Of a DNA stretch of 64,000 bases, positions 18,007-27,512 are shown in pieces. The position numbers and the translations under genes were made by a program. Each line of letters starts with the position of its first letter. The first letter of the stretch is position 1. The notes under the pieces are model-generated. The model was not told the DNA's origin and did not search any database. It saw nothing but the letters and a program-made list of their open reading frames with translations. The stretch comes from Bradyrhizobium sp. SK17. Its GTDB lineage: Bacteria; Pseudomonadota; Alphaproteobacteria; Rhizobiales; Xanthobacteraceae. The stretch covers positions 310,001 through 374,000 of the forward strand of contig NZ_CP025113.1 of assembly GCF_002831585.1 (NCBI RefSeq), written 5' to 3'.

Positions 18007-19236
18007 TCACGGCTTGCCCGGTTGGGGCGGCAGAAGTTGTCCGGCCAGAACCACCCCGATCACGGCGACCGCCGCCATCACGAGCGTCCAGCTGACGAAC
18101 AGTTGATGGCCGATGAGCACGCCGCTCAGCAGTGGAGCACTGATATTGGCACCCGACATCAACGATTGGTTGAGGCCCATGATCATGCCCTGACGGTTGA
18201 TCGCGGTGCTGCGCGACAATTCGGCGGTCAGCGTACTGCGGGTGAACATCATGCCGACGATGATCAGCGTCAGGAACAGCACCAGCAGGCTGATCCGCGG
18301 CGCGAACGCGAGCCCCGAAAATCCGATCGCCATGCAGGCGAATGCCGCCAGCACGATGATCCTGTCCGAAGCGAAGATATTCGCCCGCGTGATCAGGAGG
18401 CACTGCACGACCATGTTGATGAAGCCGGCATAGGCGAACACGGCACCGAGTTCGCGCGCACCGAACGGATGCCCATCCCAGCTGAACCGCGCGGACAGGA
18501 ACAGGCCGATCTGCGACAGGAACATCGAGTTCACGAAGAAGAACACGATGAGCAGAGCGAGCACGCGCCACGCATAGCGCATCCCGGCGATCGTGCGCGC
18601 CAGCGTCGGCTCGGGCACCCGCTGCTGGTAGAGCGGCTCGGAGGCCGGATGATCGGGCGACAGCAAGGCGATGGTGGCGACAATGCTGATCAGCGACAGG
18701 ACCGCCGCCGCCCATACCGGATAAGTGTCACCATAGTGGACCAGAAGGCCCGAGAGCGCAGGGCCGACCAGCAAGCCGGTCCCGATCGCACCGCTGGTCA
18801 TGCCGAGCGCCTGCTTGCGGGTCGAAGGTGCGCTATGCTCGGCCGCATAGGCATGCGCCACCGAGATGTTGCCGGACGTCAGCCCGTCGATGATCCGCGC
18901 CAGGAACACCAGCGTCAGGTTGCCTGCGATGGCCAGCAAGACGAAGCCGACACATGTGCCGATTTGACTGACCACCAGCACCTTGCGGCGGCCGTAGCGG
19001 TCGGACAGCATGCCGACGATCGGGCCAGCGATCAGCTGACATACCGCATAGATCGAGATCAGGGCACCGATCATGAACGGCGTCGCGCCGAGCCGCTGTG
19101 AGTAGAACGGCAGCAATGGCAGGATGATGCCCATTCCGGTGGCATCCACCGCCACGACGATGAAGGTCGGGATCAGCGCCAGGCTGCTATCGCCGCGAAG
19201 CCCCTCATCCGCTCCTGCCGTGAAGCCCGTGCCCAT
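18007..19236 (-). CDS. MFS efflux transporter (TetA/DHA1-like)
   Basis: A 409-residue inner-membrane drug:H+ antiporter-type protein with about twelve hydrophobic segments. The loop motif GMLSDRYGRRKVLV after the second helix is the MFS signature A. GTGLLVGPALSGLL in helix five is the motif C of drug/H+ antiporters. It is divergent from a MarR regulator with 83 bp between the starts, so it is probably repressed by that regulator along with the efflux operon on the other side. Confidence 0.9.
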   Translation of the reverse strand: MGTGFTAGADEGLRGDSSLALIPTFIVVAVDATGMGIILPLLPFYSQRLGATPFMIGALISIYAVCQLIAGPIVGMLSDRYGRRKVLVVSQIGTCVGFVLLAIAGNLTLVFLARIIDGLTSGNISVAHAYAAEHSAPSTRKQALGMTSGAIGTGLLVGPALSGLLVHYGDTYPVWAAAVLSLISIVATIALLSPDHPASEPLYQQRVPEPTLARTIAGMRYAWRVLALLIVFFFVNSMFLSQIGLFLSARFSWDGHPFGARELGAVFAYAGFINMVVQCLLITRANIFASDRIIVLAAFACMAIGFSGLAFAPRISLLVLFLTLIIVGMMFTRSTLTAELSRSTAINRQGMIMGLNQSLMSGANISAPLLSGVLIGHQLFVSWTLVMAAVAVIGVVLAGQLLPPQPGKP

Positions 19237-19282
19237 TGCCCGATCGCTTTTGCGTGATCATCAGGGTGATGCCCAATTATAT

Positions 19283-19309
19283 AGTTGCAGCCTAATAGTT
19301 TGTATCCTA
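19283..19309. promoter_or_regulatory. Tandem repeats in the divergent MFS/MarR promoter, candidate MarR operator
   Basis: AGTTGCAGCCTA (19283-19294) and AGTTTGTATCCTA (19297-19309) are similar direct repeats in an AT-rich 83-bp divergent promoter region. The second ends 10 bp before the MarR start codon, where bound repressor would block transcription. The operator role is inferred from position. Confidence 0.45.
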
Positions 19310-19319
19310 TCTAATTTGC

Positions 19320-19808
19320 ATGCCTCCATCGCAATCCCATATCCACGCCGAGATCGGCCGCCTGATCACCAGGCTCGCCCGGATCTGGCGACGCGAGTCG
19401 GATCAGGCGCTGTCCGATCACGGCCTGTCCTACGCGACGGCTATCCCGTTGCTGGTGCTGTCGCGGCAGGGGGAAAACGTCCGCCAGGGCGTGCTGGCCG
19501 ACGAATTGGGGATCGAAGGTCCTTCGCTGGTGCGGCTGATCGATCTGCTCGCGTCGGAAGGCCTGGTCGAGCGCCGCGAGGACCCGACCGACCGGCGCGC
19601 CAAGACGCTGCACCTGACCGCGAGCGGCAAGGCCAAGGCCGAGGACATCGACCGCATCCTGCGCCGCGTGCGTGCCAGTGTGCTGAAGGATATCGAGAGC
19701 GAGAAACTTGCGATAGCCTTCGAGACGCTCCAGCGCATCGAGCAGCGTGCGAGCCGCCTCCAGGACGCCAGGTCTGGTCCGGCGAAGACTGCTCCAGAGG
19801 CGAAATAG
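19320..19808 (+). CDS. MarR-family regulator of the efflux locus
   Basis: A 162-residue winged-helix regulator: QGVLADELGIEGPSLVRLID is the recognition region and EGLVERREDPTDRRAKTLHL the wing. Regulators of this type often sense phenolic acids. It starts at ATG 19320 and is followed after 2 nt by the FUSC transporter gene, so it forms the first gene of the efflux operon and probably represses it. It is also divergent from the MFS gene. Confidence 0.9.
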   Translation: MPPSQSHIHAEIGRLITRLARIWRRESDQALSDHGLSYATAIPLLVLSRQGENVRQGVLADELGIEGPSLVRLIDLLASEGLVERREDPTDRRAKTLHLTASGKAKAEDIDRILRRVRASVLKDIESEKLAIAFETLQRIEQRASRLQDARSGPAKTAPEAK

Positions 19809-19810
19809 TC

Positions 19811-21862
19811 ATGCGCGCCGAAGAGCCATTCCTGGTCCGCCACGCGGACCTCGTTTTCGCTTTGAAGACGTTCGCAGCATCCATGCTGGCGCTTGTGATC
19901 GCCCTGGCGATCGATCTGCCGCGGCCCTACTGGGCGATGGCGACGGTCTACATCACGTCGCAGCCGCTGGCCGGCGCGACCAGCTCGAAAGCGTTCTTCC
20001 GCGTGATGGGAACGTTGATCGGCGCGATCGTCACGGTGGCGATGGTGCCGAACCTCGTCAACGCGCCCGAGCTGCTCTGCCTCGCCATCGCGCTGTGGGT
20101 CGGGCTCTGCCTCTATCTGTCGCTGCTCGACGGAACCCCGCGCAGCTATGTCTTCATGCTGGGCGGATACACCGTCGCACTGATCGGCTTTCCGTCCGTC
20201 GCCGAGCCCGGAAGCATTTTCGACATCGCGCTGGCGCGGGTCGAGGAGATCTCGCTCGGCATCATCTGCGCAAGCCTGGTGTCGACCGTGGTGTTTCCGC
20301 GCAGCGTCGCGCCGGCGGTCGGCAGCCGGGTCAGGAGCTGGCTGTCGGATGCCCGCCGCCTGTCCCGCGACGTGCTGCTTGATCACGGCACCAGCGAGAC
20401 GCGCCGGGCCCAACGTCTCCGCCTCGCGACCGACATCGTCGAGATCGATACGCTGGCGACCCATCTCGCCTATGACCGGCTGGCCGACACCGGCACCGTG
20501 CGCGGTCTCGCCGAGGTTCGGTTGCGCATGCTGATGCTGTTGCCGATCGTGACGTCGATCGAAGACCGGCTAGCCGCGCTCGGTGCGGCGGTGCTGCAAC
20601 AGCAACCGGGACTGCAGCGCCTGATCGGCGACGTCGCTGCCTGGATCGTGGACGAGGATCGCCAGCGGCAATCCGGCGAGCAGATCCGCGCTGATATCGC
20701 CGAGCGGCAATCCGCCCTCGACGGCCTCGCGGCGCGGGAACGCATCATCACGATCAGCCTGCTGCTGCGGCTGCGCGACCTCATCGACATCTCGGCCGAC
20801 TGCCGCGCGGTGGCCGATGCTATTGCCGCGGGCCAGGATATCTCCTCAGTGCCGTTCGCATTCCATCCGGAGGCCGGAGCGGCCCCGGTCCGGCATCGCG
20901 ACCACGGCATGGCGCTGTGGTCGGCCGCGGGGACCACGGTCGCCATCCTGATCTGTTGCGGCGTGTGGATCGCCACCGGCTGGGCCGATGGCGCCTCGGC
21001 GCCGATGATGGCGGCGGTCGCCTGCTCCTTCTTCGCCGCGCAGGATGAGCCGGCACGCAGCATCCGGGCCTTCGGCCTGTTCTCGCTGGTCGCCATCGTC
21101 ATCGTCGCGATCTATCAGTTCGCGGTGGTGCCGAGCATCTCCCATGTCGAGGTCCTGATCGCCGCCCTGGCGCCGACCTTCCTGACATATGGATTCCTGA
21201 TCGCACGACCCAGCACCGCGCCGATCGGCATGGCGCTCGCCGCCAACACTGCGACGCTGCTCGCACTGCAATCGACCTACAGCGCTGATTTTGCCAGCTT
21301 TGCCAACACGTCCGTCGCCTTCTTCCTCGGTGTCGTGATCGCGGAGATCGTGACGCGGATCGCGCGCGGCGTCGGTGCCGAATGGATCGCCAAGCGGCTG
21401 ATGACGTCGAGCTGGCAGACGCTCGCGGTCGCGGCCGAGCGGCGCGGCCGCGGCGATCGCGCGCAGTTTGCCGGCCTGATGCTGCATCGGCTCGGACTGC
21501 TGGTGCAGCGCATCGCCTTCATCTCCGAGAGCGACCGCCGCGACACCGACAGCCTGGTCCAGCTGCGCATCGGGCTCAACATCATCGATCTCCGGCGCGC
21601 CCGCTACGGCCTCGCCGCATCGACCGTGCGCGCCATCGACCACATGCTGGACGACCTCGCGGCGGCGTTTCGCGCCCATGCGGATCAGGCACTGCCGGCC
21701 GAATTGCTGTCATGCGTCGATGCCGCGGTGACCGCGGTCGTCAAGGACCCCAATGAGCGCGCGCGGGACGATGCGCTGCTCGGACTCGTCGGCATCCGCC
21801 GCGGCCTGTTTCCGAATGCGCCGGCGTATCGATCGCAGCCGGAGGAGAGTTTTGCGGCATGA
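19811..21862 (+). CDS. FUSC-family efflux transporter (AaeB-like)
   Basis: An inner-membrane protein of 683 residues of the aromatic acid exporter/fusaric acid resistance family. It has two hydrophobic blocks, about residues 15-160 (LPRPYWAMATVYITSQPLAG is the family signature) and 355-510, each followed by a soluble region. ATG 19811 is chosen; a long frame begins far upstream at 19124 but runs through the MarR gene. Its stop codon overlaps the DUF1656 start (ATGA). With the two next genes it should form an AaeXAB-like pump for aromatic carboxylic acids. The substrate is inferred. Confidence 0.9.
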   Translation: MRAEEPFLVRHADLVFALKTFAASMLALVIALAIDLPRPYWAMATVYITSQPLAGATSSKAFFRVMGTLIGAIVTVAMVPNLVNAPELLCLAIALWVGLCLYLSLLDGTPRSYVFMLGGYTVALIGFPSVAEPGSIFDIALARVEEISLGIICASLVSTVVFPRSVAPAVGSRVRSWLSDARRLSRDVLLDHGTSETRRAQRLRLATDIVEIDTLATHLAYDRLADTGTVRGLAEVRLRMLMLLPIVTSIEDRLAALGAAVLQQQPGLQRLIGDVAAWIVDEDRQRQSGEQIRADIAERQSALDGLAARERIITISLLLRLRDLIDISADCRAVADAIAAGQDISSVPFAFHPEAGAAPVRHRDHGMALWSAAGTTVAILICCGVWIATGWADGASAPMMAAVACSFFAAQDEPARSIRAFGLFSLVAIVIVAIYQFAVVPSISHVEVLIAALAPTFLTYGFLIARPSTAPIGMALAANTATLLALQSTYSADFASFANTSVAFFLGVVIAEIVTRIARGVGAEWIAKRLMTSSWQTLAVAAERRGRGDRAQFAGLMLHRLGLLVQRIAFISESDRRDTDSLVQLRIGLNIIDLRRARYGLAASTVRAIDHMLDDLAAAFRAHADQALPAELLSCVDAAVTAVVKDPNERARDDALLGLVGIRRGLFPNAPAYRSQPEESFAA

Positions 21863-22065
21863 GATATGAGCTCGACATCTACGGAGTTCTGGTTCCCGCG
21901 CTGCTGCTGTGGCTCGTTATTGCCTATGCGCTCAGCGTGCTGCTGAGCCGGATCATGCAGCGCTTCGGCCTCTACCGGCTGGTCTGGCATCGCGCGCTGT
22001 TCAATTTCGCACTGTATGTCTGCCTGCTCGGCGGCGTCGTCTATCTTTCGGAGTTTCTGCCATGA
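21859..22065 (+). CDS. DUF1656 small membrane protein (AaeX-like)
   Basis: A 68-residue protein with two hydrophobic segments (VLVPALLLWLVIAYALSVLL and ALFNFALYVCLLGGVVYL) separated by an Arg-rich loop. It is the small inner-membrane component that accompanies FUSC-type pumps. It overlaps both neighbours by 4 bp, which shows tight translational coupling. Confidence 0.9.
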   Translation: MRYELDIYGVLVPALLLWLVIAYALSVLLSRIMQRFGLYRLVWHRALFNFALYVCLLGGVVYLSEFLP

Positions 22066-22928
22066 AGGGGAATTTCGCCTGGCTCGGCCGGGTCACGTTG
22101 ACTGCCGTCGCGCTCGTCGCCGCGCTCGCCGTGGCTCACGCGCTCTGGGTCTACTACATGGAATCGCCATGGACCCGCGACGGCAGGGTCCGCGCCGACG
22201 TGGTCCAGGTCGCGCCCGACGTATCCGGCTTCGTCACCGACGTGCTGGTCAAGGACAATCAGCCCGTGCATCGTGGCGATATCCTGTTCCGGATCGATCG
22301 CGCCCGCTTTGCCCTGGCATTGCAGCAGGCCGACGCGGCGGTCGCCGGCCATCGCGCCACGCTGGATCAGGCCGATTCCGACCTCAAGCGCTACAGCGCG
22401 CTGACCACCGATGCGGTGTCGCAGCAGAAGCAGGAGCAGGTGCTGGCCACGCAGCTGCAAGCCAAGGCCGCCTATGATCAGGCGGTTGCCGATCGCGCCG
22501 TCGCGCAGCTCAATCTGGACCGCAGCGAGGTGCACGCATCGGTCAACGGCACCATCACCAACATGGATCTGCGGCCCGGCGCCTATGTCACCGCGGGCAA
22601 GGGCGTGATGGCGCTGGTCGACACCGATACGCTGCATGTCGAGGGCTATTTCGAGGAAACCAAGCTCGCGCGGATCCGTGTCGGCGACAAGGCGCAGGTC
22701 CGGCTGATGGGCGAGCCGGTCCGGCTCACCGGTCACGTCGAGAGTATCGCGGCCGGCATCGCCGACCGCGACCGCACCGACGGCGCGAACCTGCTCGCCA
22801 ACGTCAACCCGACCTTCAGCTGGGTTCGCCTCGCGCAGCGCGTCCCGGTACGCATCGCGCTGGATCAGCTGCCGGATCGCATCGCGCTGGTCGCCGGCCG
22901 TTCGGCGACGGTGGAGATCATGAACTAG
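22062..22928 (+). CDS. HlyD-family periplasmic adaptor (AaeA-like)
   Basis: A 288-residue membrane-fusion protein with one N-terminal membrane anchor (about residues 8-30). The biotinyl-lipoyl-like motif VAPDVSGFVTDVLVKDNQPV is followed by a short coiled-coil hairpin and a second lipoyl half around VHASVNGTITNM. The ending WVRLAQRVPVRIALD is typical of AaeA/EmrA adaptors. It completes the MarR-FUSC-DUF1656-HlyD operon. An outer-membrane channel is not encoded here and would be recruited from elsewhere. Confidence 0.92.
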   Translation: MKGNFAWLGRVTLTAVALVAALAVAHALWVYYMESPWTRDGRVRADVVQVAPDVSGFVTDVLVKDNQPVHRGDILFRIDRARFALALQQADAAVAGHRATLDQADSDLKRYSALTTDAVSQQKQEQVLATQLQAKAAYDQAVADRAVAQLNLDRSEVHASVNGTITNMDLRPGAYVTAGKGVMALVDTDTLHVEGYFEETKLARIRVGDKAQVRLMGEPVRLTGHVESIAAGIADRDRTDGANLLANVNPTFSWVRLAQRVPVRIALDQLPDRIALVAGRSATVEIMN

Positions 22929-23028
22929 GGCGTTTCGAGCGAAGTGGATGCCGGTTCGCGTGAAGAACACGCGTCACGACAAGAACTGAGAGCCCCGTTC
23001 CGATTCCATCGGAACGGGAAGGGCTCTG
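22928..23028. repeat. Intergenic repeat, family D, with strong hairpin
   Basis: A GGGCGTTTCGAGCGAAGTGG-type element runs into a long hairpin (about 22989-23027, arms AGAGCCCCGTTCCGAT and ATCGGAACGGGAAGGGCTCT). It begins at the HlyD stop and ends 17 bp before the stop codon of the convergent secreted-protein gene, so it probably ends transcription in both directions. The first half matches a dispersed Bradyrhizobium element as I remember it. Confidence 0.7.
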
Positions 23029-23044
23029 GCCGGATCGTGACAGC

Positions 23045-23731
23045 TCACTGCGAAGCCGGCGGCGCCACCCAGACGTCGCTCTGCTGAATCCGGCGGATCA
23101 GCGCCTGCGGATCGAACTTGCGGATACCAGCAGGAATCTCGAAGAGATGCGCCGGCTGGGGCTCGTCGCGGATGTGATCCGCCGCGATCAGCGTGCCGTC
23201 CGCGATCCTGACCTGCACCGGGAATCTGCGCGCGCGATCGATCCAGCCGACAAAGCCGGCGTCGGACGGTGCCGTGACGCGGTACACGTCGGTGCTGCGC
23301 CCCGCGACGCTGTCCGTTCCGTCGCGCTGGCAGCGCCACGTCGCGGGATCGAGCGGTGCGGCGAGCTGCGCGAACGCCTGCCATTGCCGGCAAGGATCGT
23401 CCGGATCGACCGGTACGAACATCTGGGTCAGCCGGCTCGATTGCCTCGCGTCCATGAAAACATGCGCGCCGGGACGGACGAAATGCGCCACGGGCCTCGC
23501 GGCATCGATCAGGAAGAAACCGTCCGGCAACGCGGTTGCTTCGATCCGCGCCTTTTGGCCCGCGACATGCAGTGTCCCGAGCGTGCTGATCGCCTGGTCT
23601 TTCCGCGCCACGAGGTCGGCCGAAAACTGCTGCGCCATGACCGGCGTCGGAATATCAGCCAGGATCGCAACGGCAAGAAACCAAGCAGCGACGTTCCGGC
23701 CAGTCGGGCAATTCGTCTCGTCGTGCTTCAT
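23045..23731 (-). CDS. Secreted protein of unknown function
   Basis: A 228-residue protein with a signal peptide (hydrophobic AAWFLAVAILADIPTPV, cleavage after VMA). The body is predicted to be mostly beta-strand, for example LGTLHVAGQKARIEA, DVYRVTAPSDAGFVGWIDR and FPVQVRIADGTLIAA. This looks like a LolA/DUF4412-type lipid- or ligand-binding sheet, but I cannot assign it. ATG 23731 is used because it begins directly at the signal peptide. The longer frame starts at 23815. It lies 120 bp downstream of the phosphoesterase gene on the same strand. Confidence 0.75.
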   Translation of the reverse strand: MKHDETNCPTGRNVAAWFLAVAILADIPTPVMAQQFSADLVARKDQAISTLGTLHVAGQKARIEATALPDGFFLIDAARPVAHFVRPGAHVFMDARQSSRLTQMFVPVDPDDPCRQWQAFAQLAAPLDPATWRCQRDGTDSVAGRSTDVYRVTAPSDAGFVGWIDRARRFPVQVRIADGTLIAADHIRDEPQPAHLFEIPAGIRKFDPQALIRRIQQSDVWVAPPASQ

Positions 23732-23777
23732 CGCGTGTTCCGATCGATCAGGCCGTGGACAAGCAAGACATGACGAC

Positions 23778-23804
23778 GCCGATCGAACCATTGGCTCGAT
23801 CGGC
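23778..23804 (-). terminator. Possible hairpin terminator after the phosphoesterase gene
   Basis: GCCGATCGA (23778-23786) and TCGATCGGC (23796-23804) form a perfect 9-bp stem with a 9-nt loop, 47 bp downstream of the phosphoesterase stop codon. No clear T run follows, so this is tentative. Confidence 0.35.
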
Positions 23805-23850
23805 GCCGGCCTCAATTCAGATCACGACCTCGTTCAGGACGGGGACGTGA

Positions 23851-25907
23851 TCACTCGGTGTAGGACAGCGTGACCGGCTTGTTGAAGTCGAACGCGTCGA
23901 ACATGTCGGACAGCGCCGGGCTGTTGGTCGGGACGTACTCGTTGTTCCTCGAGTAGGTCGGGTTCGGCAGGTTGTCGCGGCTACGGTTCGTGAGCGGCTG
24001 GAGGGCCCAGTTGCGCTCGATGAACTTCAGCAGCGAAACGTGGTCGCCGTAGTTGTGGTAGATCTTGCCGCCGGTCGAATAGGGCGACAGGATCAGGATC
24101 GGCATGCGCGGTCCGTCGCCGAAGAAGTCGATCGACTGCAGATAACCCGAATCCCAGTAGCCGCCGGCTTCGTCCCAGGTGATGAAGACGGCGGTTTCAG
24201 CCTTCAGTTCCGGATTGTTATCCAGCGCGCTGAGCACGTTCAGGACATAGGCCTCGAACAGATCGACCTTCGAGCTCTGCGGATGACCGTCGAGCAGGCC
24301 GTCAGGCTTGCCGAACGACACCGAGGGCAGCGAGTTCTTCTCGATCGCGGTGATCAGATCGGCAGTGTCCTTGATATGGGCCTGGCGCGTGGCCGGATTG
24401 GCCATGATCGAGGTCGCATACTGGAACGGATTGCAGATCTGACAATAGGCGACACCGAGCGCATGGGCCGGATCGGCAACCGCCGCGGCGCTGAGGTTCG
24501 GGTTCGACGGGTTGGCAGCGACCGCAGCGTTCGAAAGCGCCACGGCGTCGTTGTACGCACCACCGTAGTACGCCCAGGAGATGTTCTTCTCCATCAGCGC
24601 ATCGCCGATCGTGCGAACCGGCGACGGCGGCAGGTTGTTGCCGCCGGACAGCGCGCCATTCGGCAGATAGCCCGGATTGGTGTTGTTGAGCATGTAGTAG
24701 TGGTTGGGCTTGCAGTTCGGCTCGGCCGCGTAAGGCAGATTGTTGAGGTAATTGACGATCGGCTTCACGCCGGGCTGGAACACGTCAGAGCAATTGCTGA
24801 AATTGCCGTCGACGGTGTAGCGGTTGACCGAGCCCGAAGCAGGGTTCGGATTGGCGATCAGGCTGGCCGGCGGCGTCGCCGGGTTGCCCTTGCCGTCGCT
24901 CCAGAACGCCGCATCGCCGGTGCCGAGCATGAAGTGGTTCGCGCCGGTGCCGCCGTGGAACGACTGGTGGAAATTGTCGCCGAGCGTGAAGCGGTCGGCG
25001 AGCATCTTCAGGACCGGGCCTGACCCTGCTGGGCGTTGTAGAAGCCCATCGAGTTGGCCATGCTCTTGTTGGACGCCGAGTAGGTCGCCATCACGAACGG
25101 AAACAGGTCGTTGAGGCAACCCGAATTGTTCTTCTTGGTGGCGCTGGCGACGCTGCAGTCTTCCTGCTGCCAGTCCTGATAGAAACGATGCGTCGTGTCG
25201 CCGGTGTAGTCGTCGTCGCTGATCTGCTCGCCCTGCAACGGGAACGGTCCATTCAGACCGCCGGCGCCGGGAACGCGGGTATCAAGCACACCGGTCGGCA
25301 GGCCGCTGAAGCCGGTGGTGAGGATGTCGAGATCGCTCGGATCCATGTCCTTCTCGACGCTGGCTTCCGCGATCGTCTTGAACGGTGCCCCTGTGTCGCT
25401 CTGCGCGGTCGGCGTGCCGTTGGTGTTCGGTTGCGGCATCGCGTTGGTCGCGTTGTAGGGCGACTTCGCGATCGCCGGCGCGCCGATATAGAACGACGGC
25501 TGGCCCGCGACCGAGAACTGCTGCGCCTGGGCGAAATTCGGCCCCGGCGTTCCGTCCTCGTTGACGATGCCCTTCGACAACAGGTTCGAGATGGTCTGCC
25601 CCTTGCCCTTCGGCTTGTACACACCGAAGGTGTGATCGAGACCGCGGTTCTCACCGATCAGGATGATGACGTGCTTGATCGGCGAAGCGGTCTTGCCGCC
25701 GTGATCCTTGTCACCATGTTCGCCACCATGATCATTCCTGGCGCGATCTGCCTCCTGATGCGCGCGATGATTGTGATGCGAACGCTTGTCCCAATCACTG
25801 TGACCGCCGGGATAATGCGCGGCATATGCAGCCGTTGCGACGAGCACCGTCGACGCGATGCAGAGCGCGGTGCTGGTTCGCCAGTGCTTTTTGTAATTCA
25901 AACTCAT
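23851..25907 (-). CDS. Secreted phosphoesterase (phospholipase C/acid phosphatase-like), frame broken by a one-base deletion
   Basis: An exported phosphoesterase of the bacterial phospholipase C/AcpA superfamily (PF04185). The signal peptide ends at ATAAYA. A His- and Asp-rich stretch with nine histidines follows (about residues 31-70), then the domain start KHVIILIGENRGLDHTFG with the metal-binding Glu-Asn pair, and the late metal site AVFITWDEAGGYWDSG. Two overlapping frames meet near 25016. One added base at G3 25016-25018 joins FYNAQQGQA to PVLKMLADRF and restores 685 residues. It could be a substrate of the nearby type II secretion system, but that is inference. Confidence 0.87.
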
Positions 25908-26135
25908 TGTCGACCTCAGGTGTTTGCGGTTAGCAACACAACCTGCTTAATGCGACAACATGACGCAGAATTTTCGCTCCCGTGAACCCACATAAGAAAT
26001 TTCGAAACGTTCAAAGATTTTCTGTGGAGACATCGGCAGCAGCGAGCTGCATCTTCACGCACCTCAATCGATCGAATAGCGACTGCGTGATCAACGCGAC
26101 TGCGAAGACCACGAATGCTCGTCAGGAATGCTCCG

Positions 26136-27512
26136 TCAGTGCTGAACGTGCCTGGCGCGCATCACCTCGCGAAGCGCAGCGTAATGCTGATCATGGACGT
26201 CCTGGTTGAACAGCGACCATGGCTCGGCGCTGGCGAGCAACGCCGGAACGGCAGCTGCCGTGAGATTGCGATAATTCCTGAACTCAGCGGCAGCATCTGC
26301 GTTGCGTCCAGCTGCGACGGCCATCTCGATTCGCCGCAGCGTGAGCACAAGCTCCTTGAGGCCGTTGCGCGCAAGCACGCGCTGTTGCTCGCCGCCTGAT
26401 ACGCTGGTGTTCTTTCGATCGGGATACTGCTCGGTCAGCTCGCGCAATTCGCGGCCGATCGTGTCGACCGCAAGCGCAACTGTATCCTTGTCGCCAGCAG
26501 GAATCGCAGTCGCGAGCACCGAAGAGAAGTCGTTGATCTCCTTGAGCGTCGCACCGGCACCGTCGCGCTCATAGGGCTGGACGCCGTCGCCCACCGCCGT
26601 CAGGTAGGCGATGAGGTCACCCTTGTCCTGCGCCGACAGGCCGAGCTGGAAAGTCCGGTCGAAATAATCGACGACCTGGTTGAAATTGTCGAAGCGGCCG
26701 TCGTGAAAATACGGCGCATTGAAATCCGCGTTGCGCAAGGTCGGCGTCTTGAACAGACCGCCTGAACCGACGTCGTGCTGCTGGTGATCGACGAAGCCTG
26801 ACGACGGAACGTGGCAACCCGCGCAGCTCAGCGCAGGATCGTGCGGAAACGGCCTGGAGAACAACGCTTCACCGCGGCGCTCCGGATCGGTGATCTTGCC
26901 CGCCAGCCGCCCCGCCGGACCAAGGCTCGGGTTGGGCAGGAAGTCGATGTCGTGCAGATAGGCCACGATCGCATCGAGCGTTGCCGGCGACGGCTCCGGT
27001 CCGGCGAACTCGCTGGTGATGACGTTGTGGACGAAGTCACGCAGCGAGGCGAACCGGCCATCGGCGCCGTAGGGCGCAAGATAACGCGCGCCGCGCAGGC
27101 TCGGAATCCGCACCGGGTCGAACGCCAGATTGTTGGCCTTGGGATTGAACAGCGGCCCAGTGGTGTCGAACGTGCCGGGCCGGCTCGACATTTTCGGCAT
27201 GAAGAACTTGGAATTGTTCGCGCCGTTGACATGACAGGTGCCGCAGCTCACGCCGGCCTGCCGAGCCACCTCGCCGAGCAGTCCCGGCGAATTGAACGCG
27301 AGATCACCGAGATTGACGAGATAGGATTTGCTGCCGGTACGCTCGGACTGGAACACCTCGCGCGGCTTGTCGAGCGCATCCTCGTTCAGCTCCGTTGCAA
27401 CCGGCAACACGGTCTTGTCGCCGTCGACCGGGAAGGCAACCGCACGCCCGAGCAGTGCAAGCGCGATGACGCCGGAGAGCAGCGCGGCCAGGCACCTGTG
27501 AAGCGATTTCAT
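26136..27512 (-). CDS. Di-haem cytochrome c peroxidase-family protein
   Basis: A periplasmic protein of 458 residues with a signal peptide (LLSGVIALALLGRAVAF). There are two c-type haem sites, CGTCH (about residue 91) and CAGCH (about residue 230). The first follows QAGVS and the second is in LSCAGCHVPSSGFVD, the usual order in CcpA/MauG-like enzymes. The C-terminal third after about residue 330 is an additional helical part. It overlaps the upstream imelysin gene by 4 bp (ATGA), so the two are translated together. Di-haem peroxidases are often paired with imelysin/EfeO-type proteins. The reaction may be peroxide reduction or oxidation of a partner protein. Confidence 0.87.
   Translation of the reverse strand: MKSLHRCLAALLSGVIALALLGRAVAFPVDGDKTVLPVATELNEDALDKPREVFQSERTGSKSYLVNLGDLAFNSPGLLGEVARQAGVSCGTCHVNGANNSKFFMPKMSSRPGTFDTTGPLFNPKANNLAFDPVRIPSLRGARYLAPYGADGRFASLRDFVHNVITSEFAGPEPSPATLDAIVAYLHDIDFLPNPSLGPAGRLAGKITDPERRGEALFSRPFPHDPALSCAGCHVPSSGFVDHQQHDVGSGGLFKTPTLRNADFNAPYFHDGRFDNFNQVVDYFDRTFQLGLSAQDKGDLIAYLTAVGDGVQPYERDGAGATLKEINDFSSVLATAIPAGDKDTVALAVDTIGRELRELTEQYPDRKNTSVSGGEQQRVLARNGLKELVLTLRRIEMAVAAGRNADAAAEFRNYRNLTAAAVPALLASAEPWSLFNQDVHDQHYAALREVMRARHVQH

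Noticed and set aside
17938..19101. Long plus-strand frame over the MFS gene
   Set aside because: Low-complexity His/Arg/Gln-rich translation antisense to a clear transporter.
19124..19810. Upstream extension of the FUSC transporter frame
   Set aside because: The extra 229 residues read through the MarR gene in another frame and resemble no domain.
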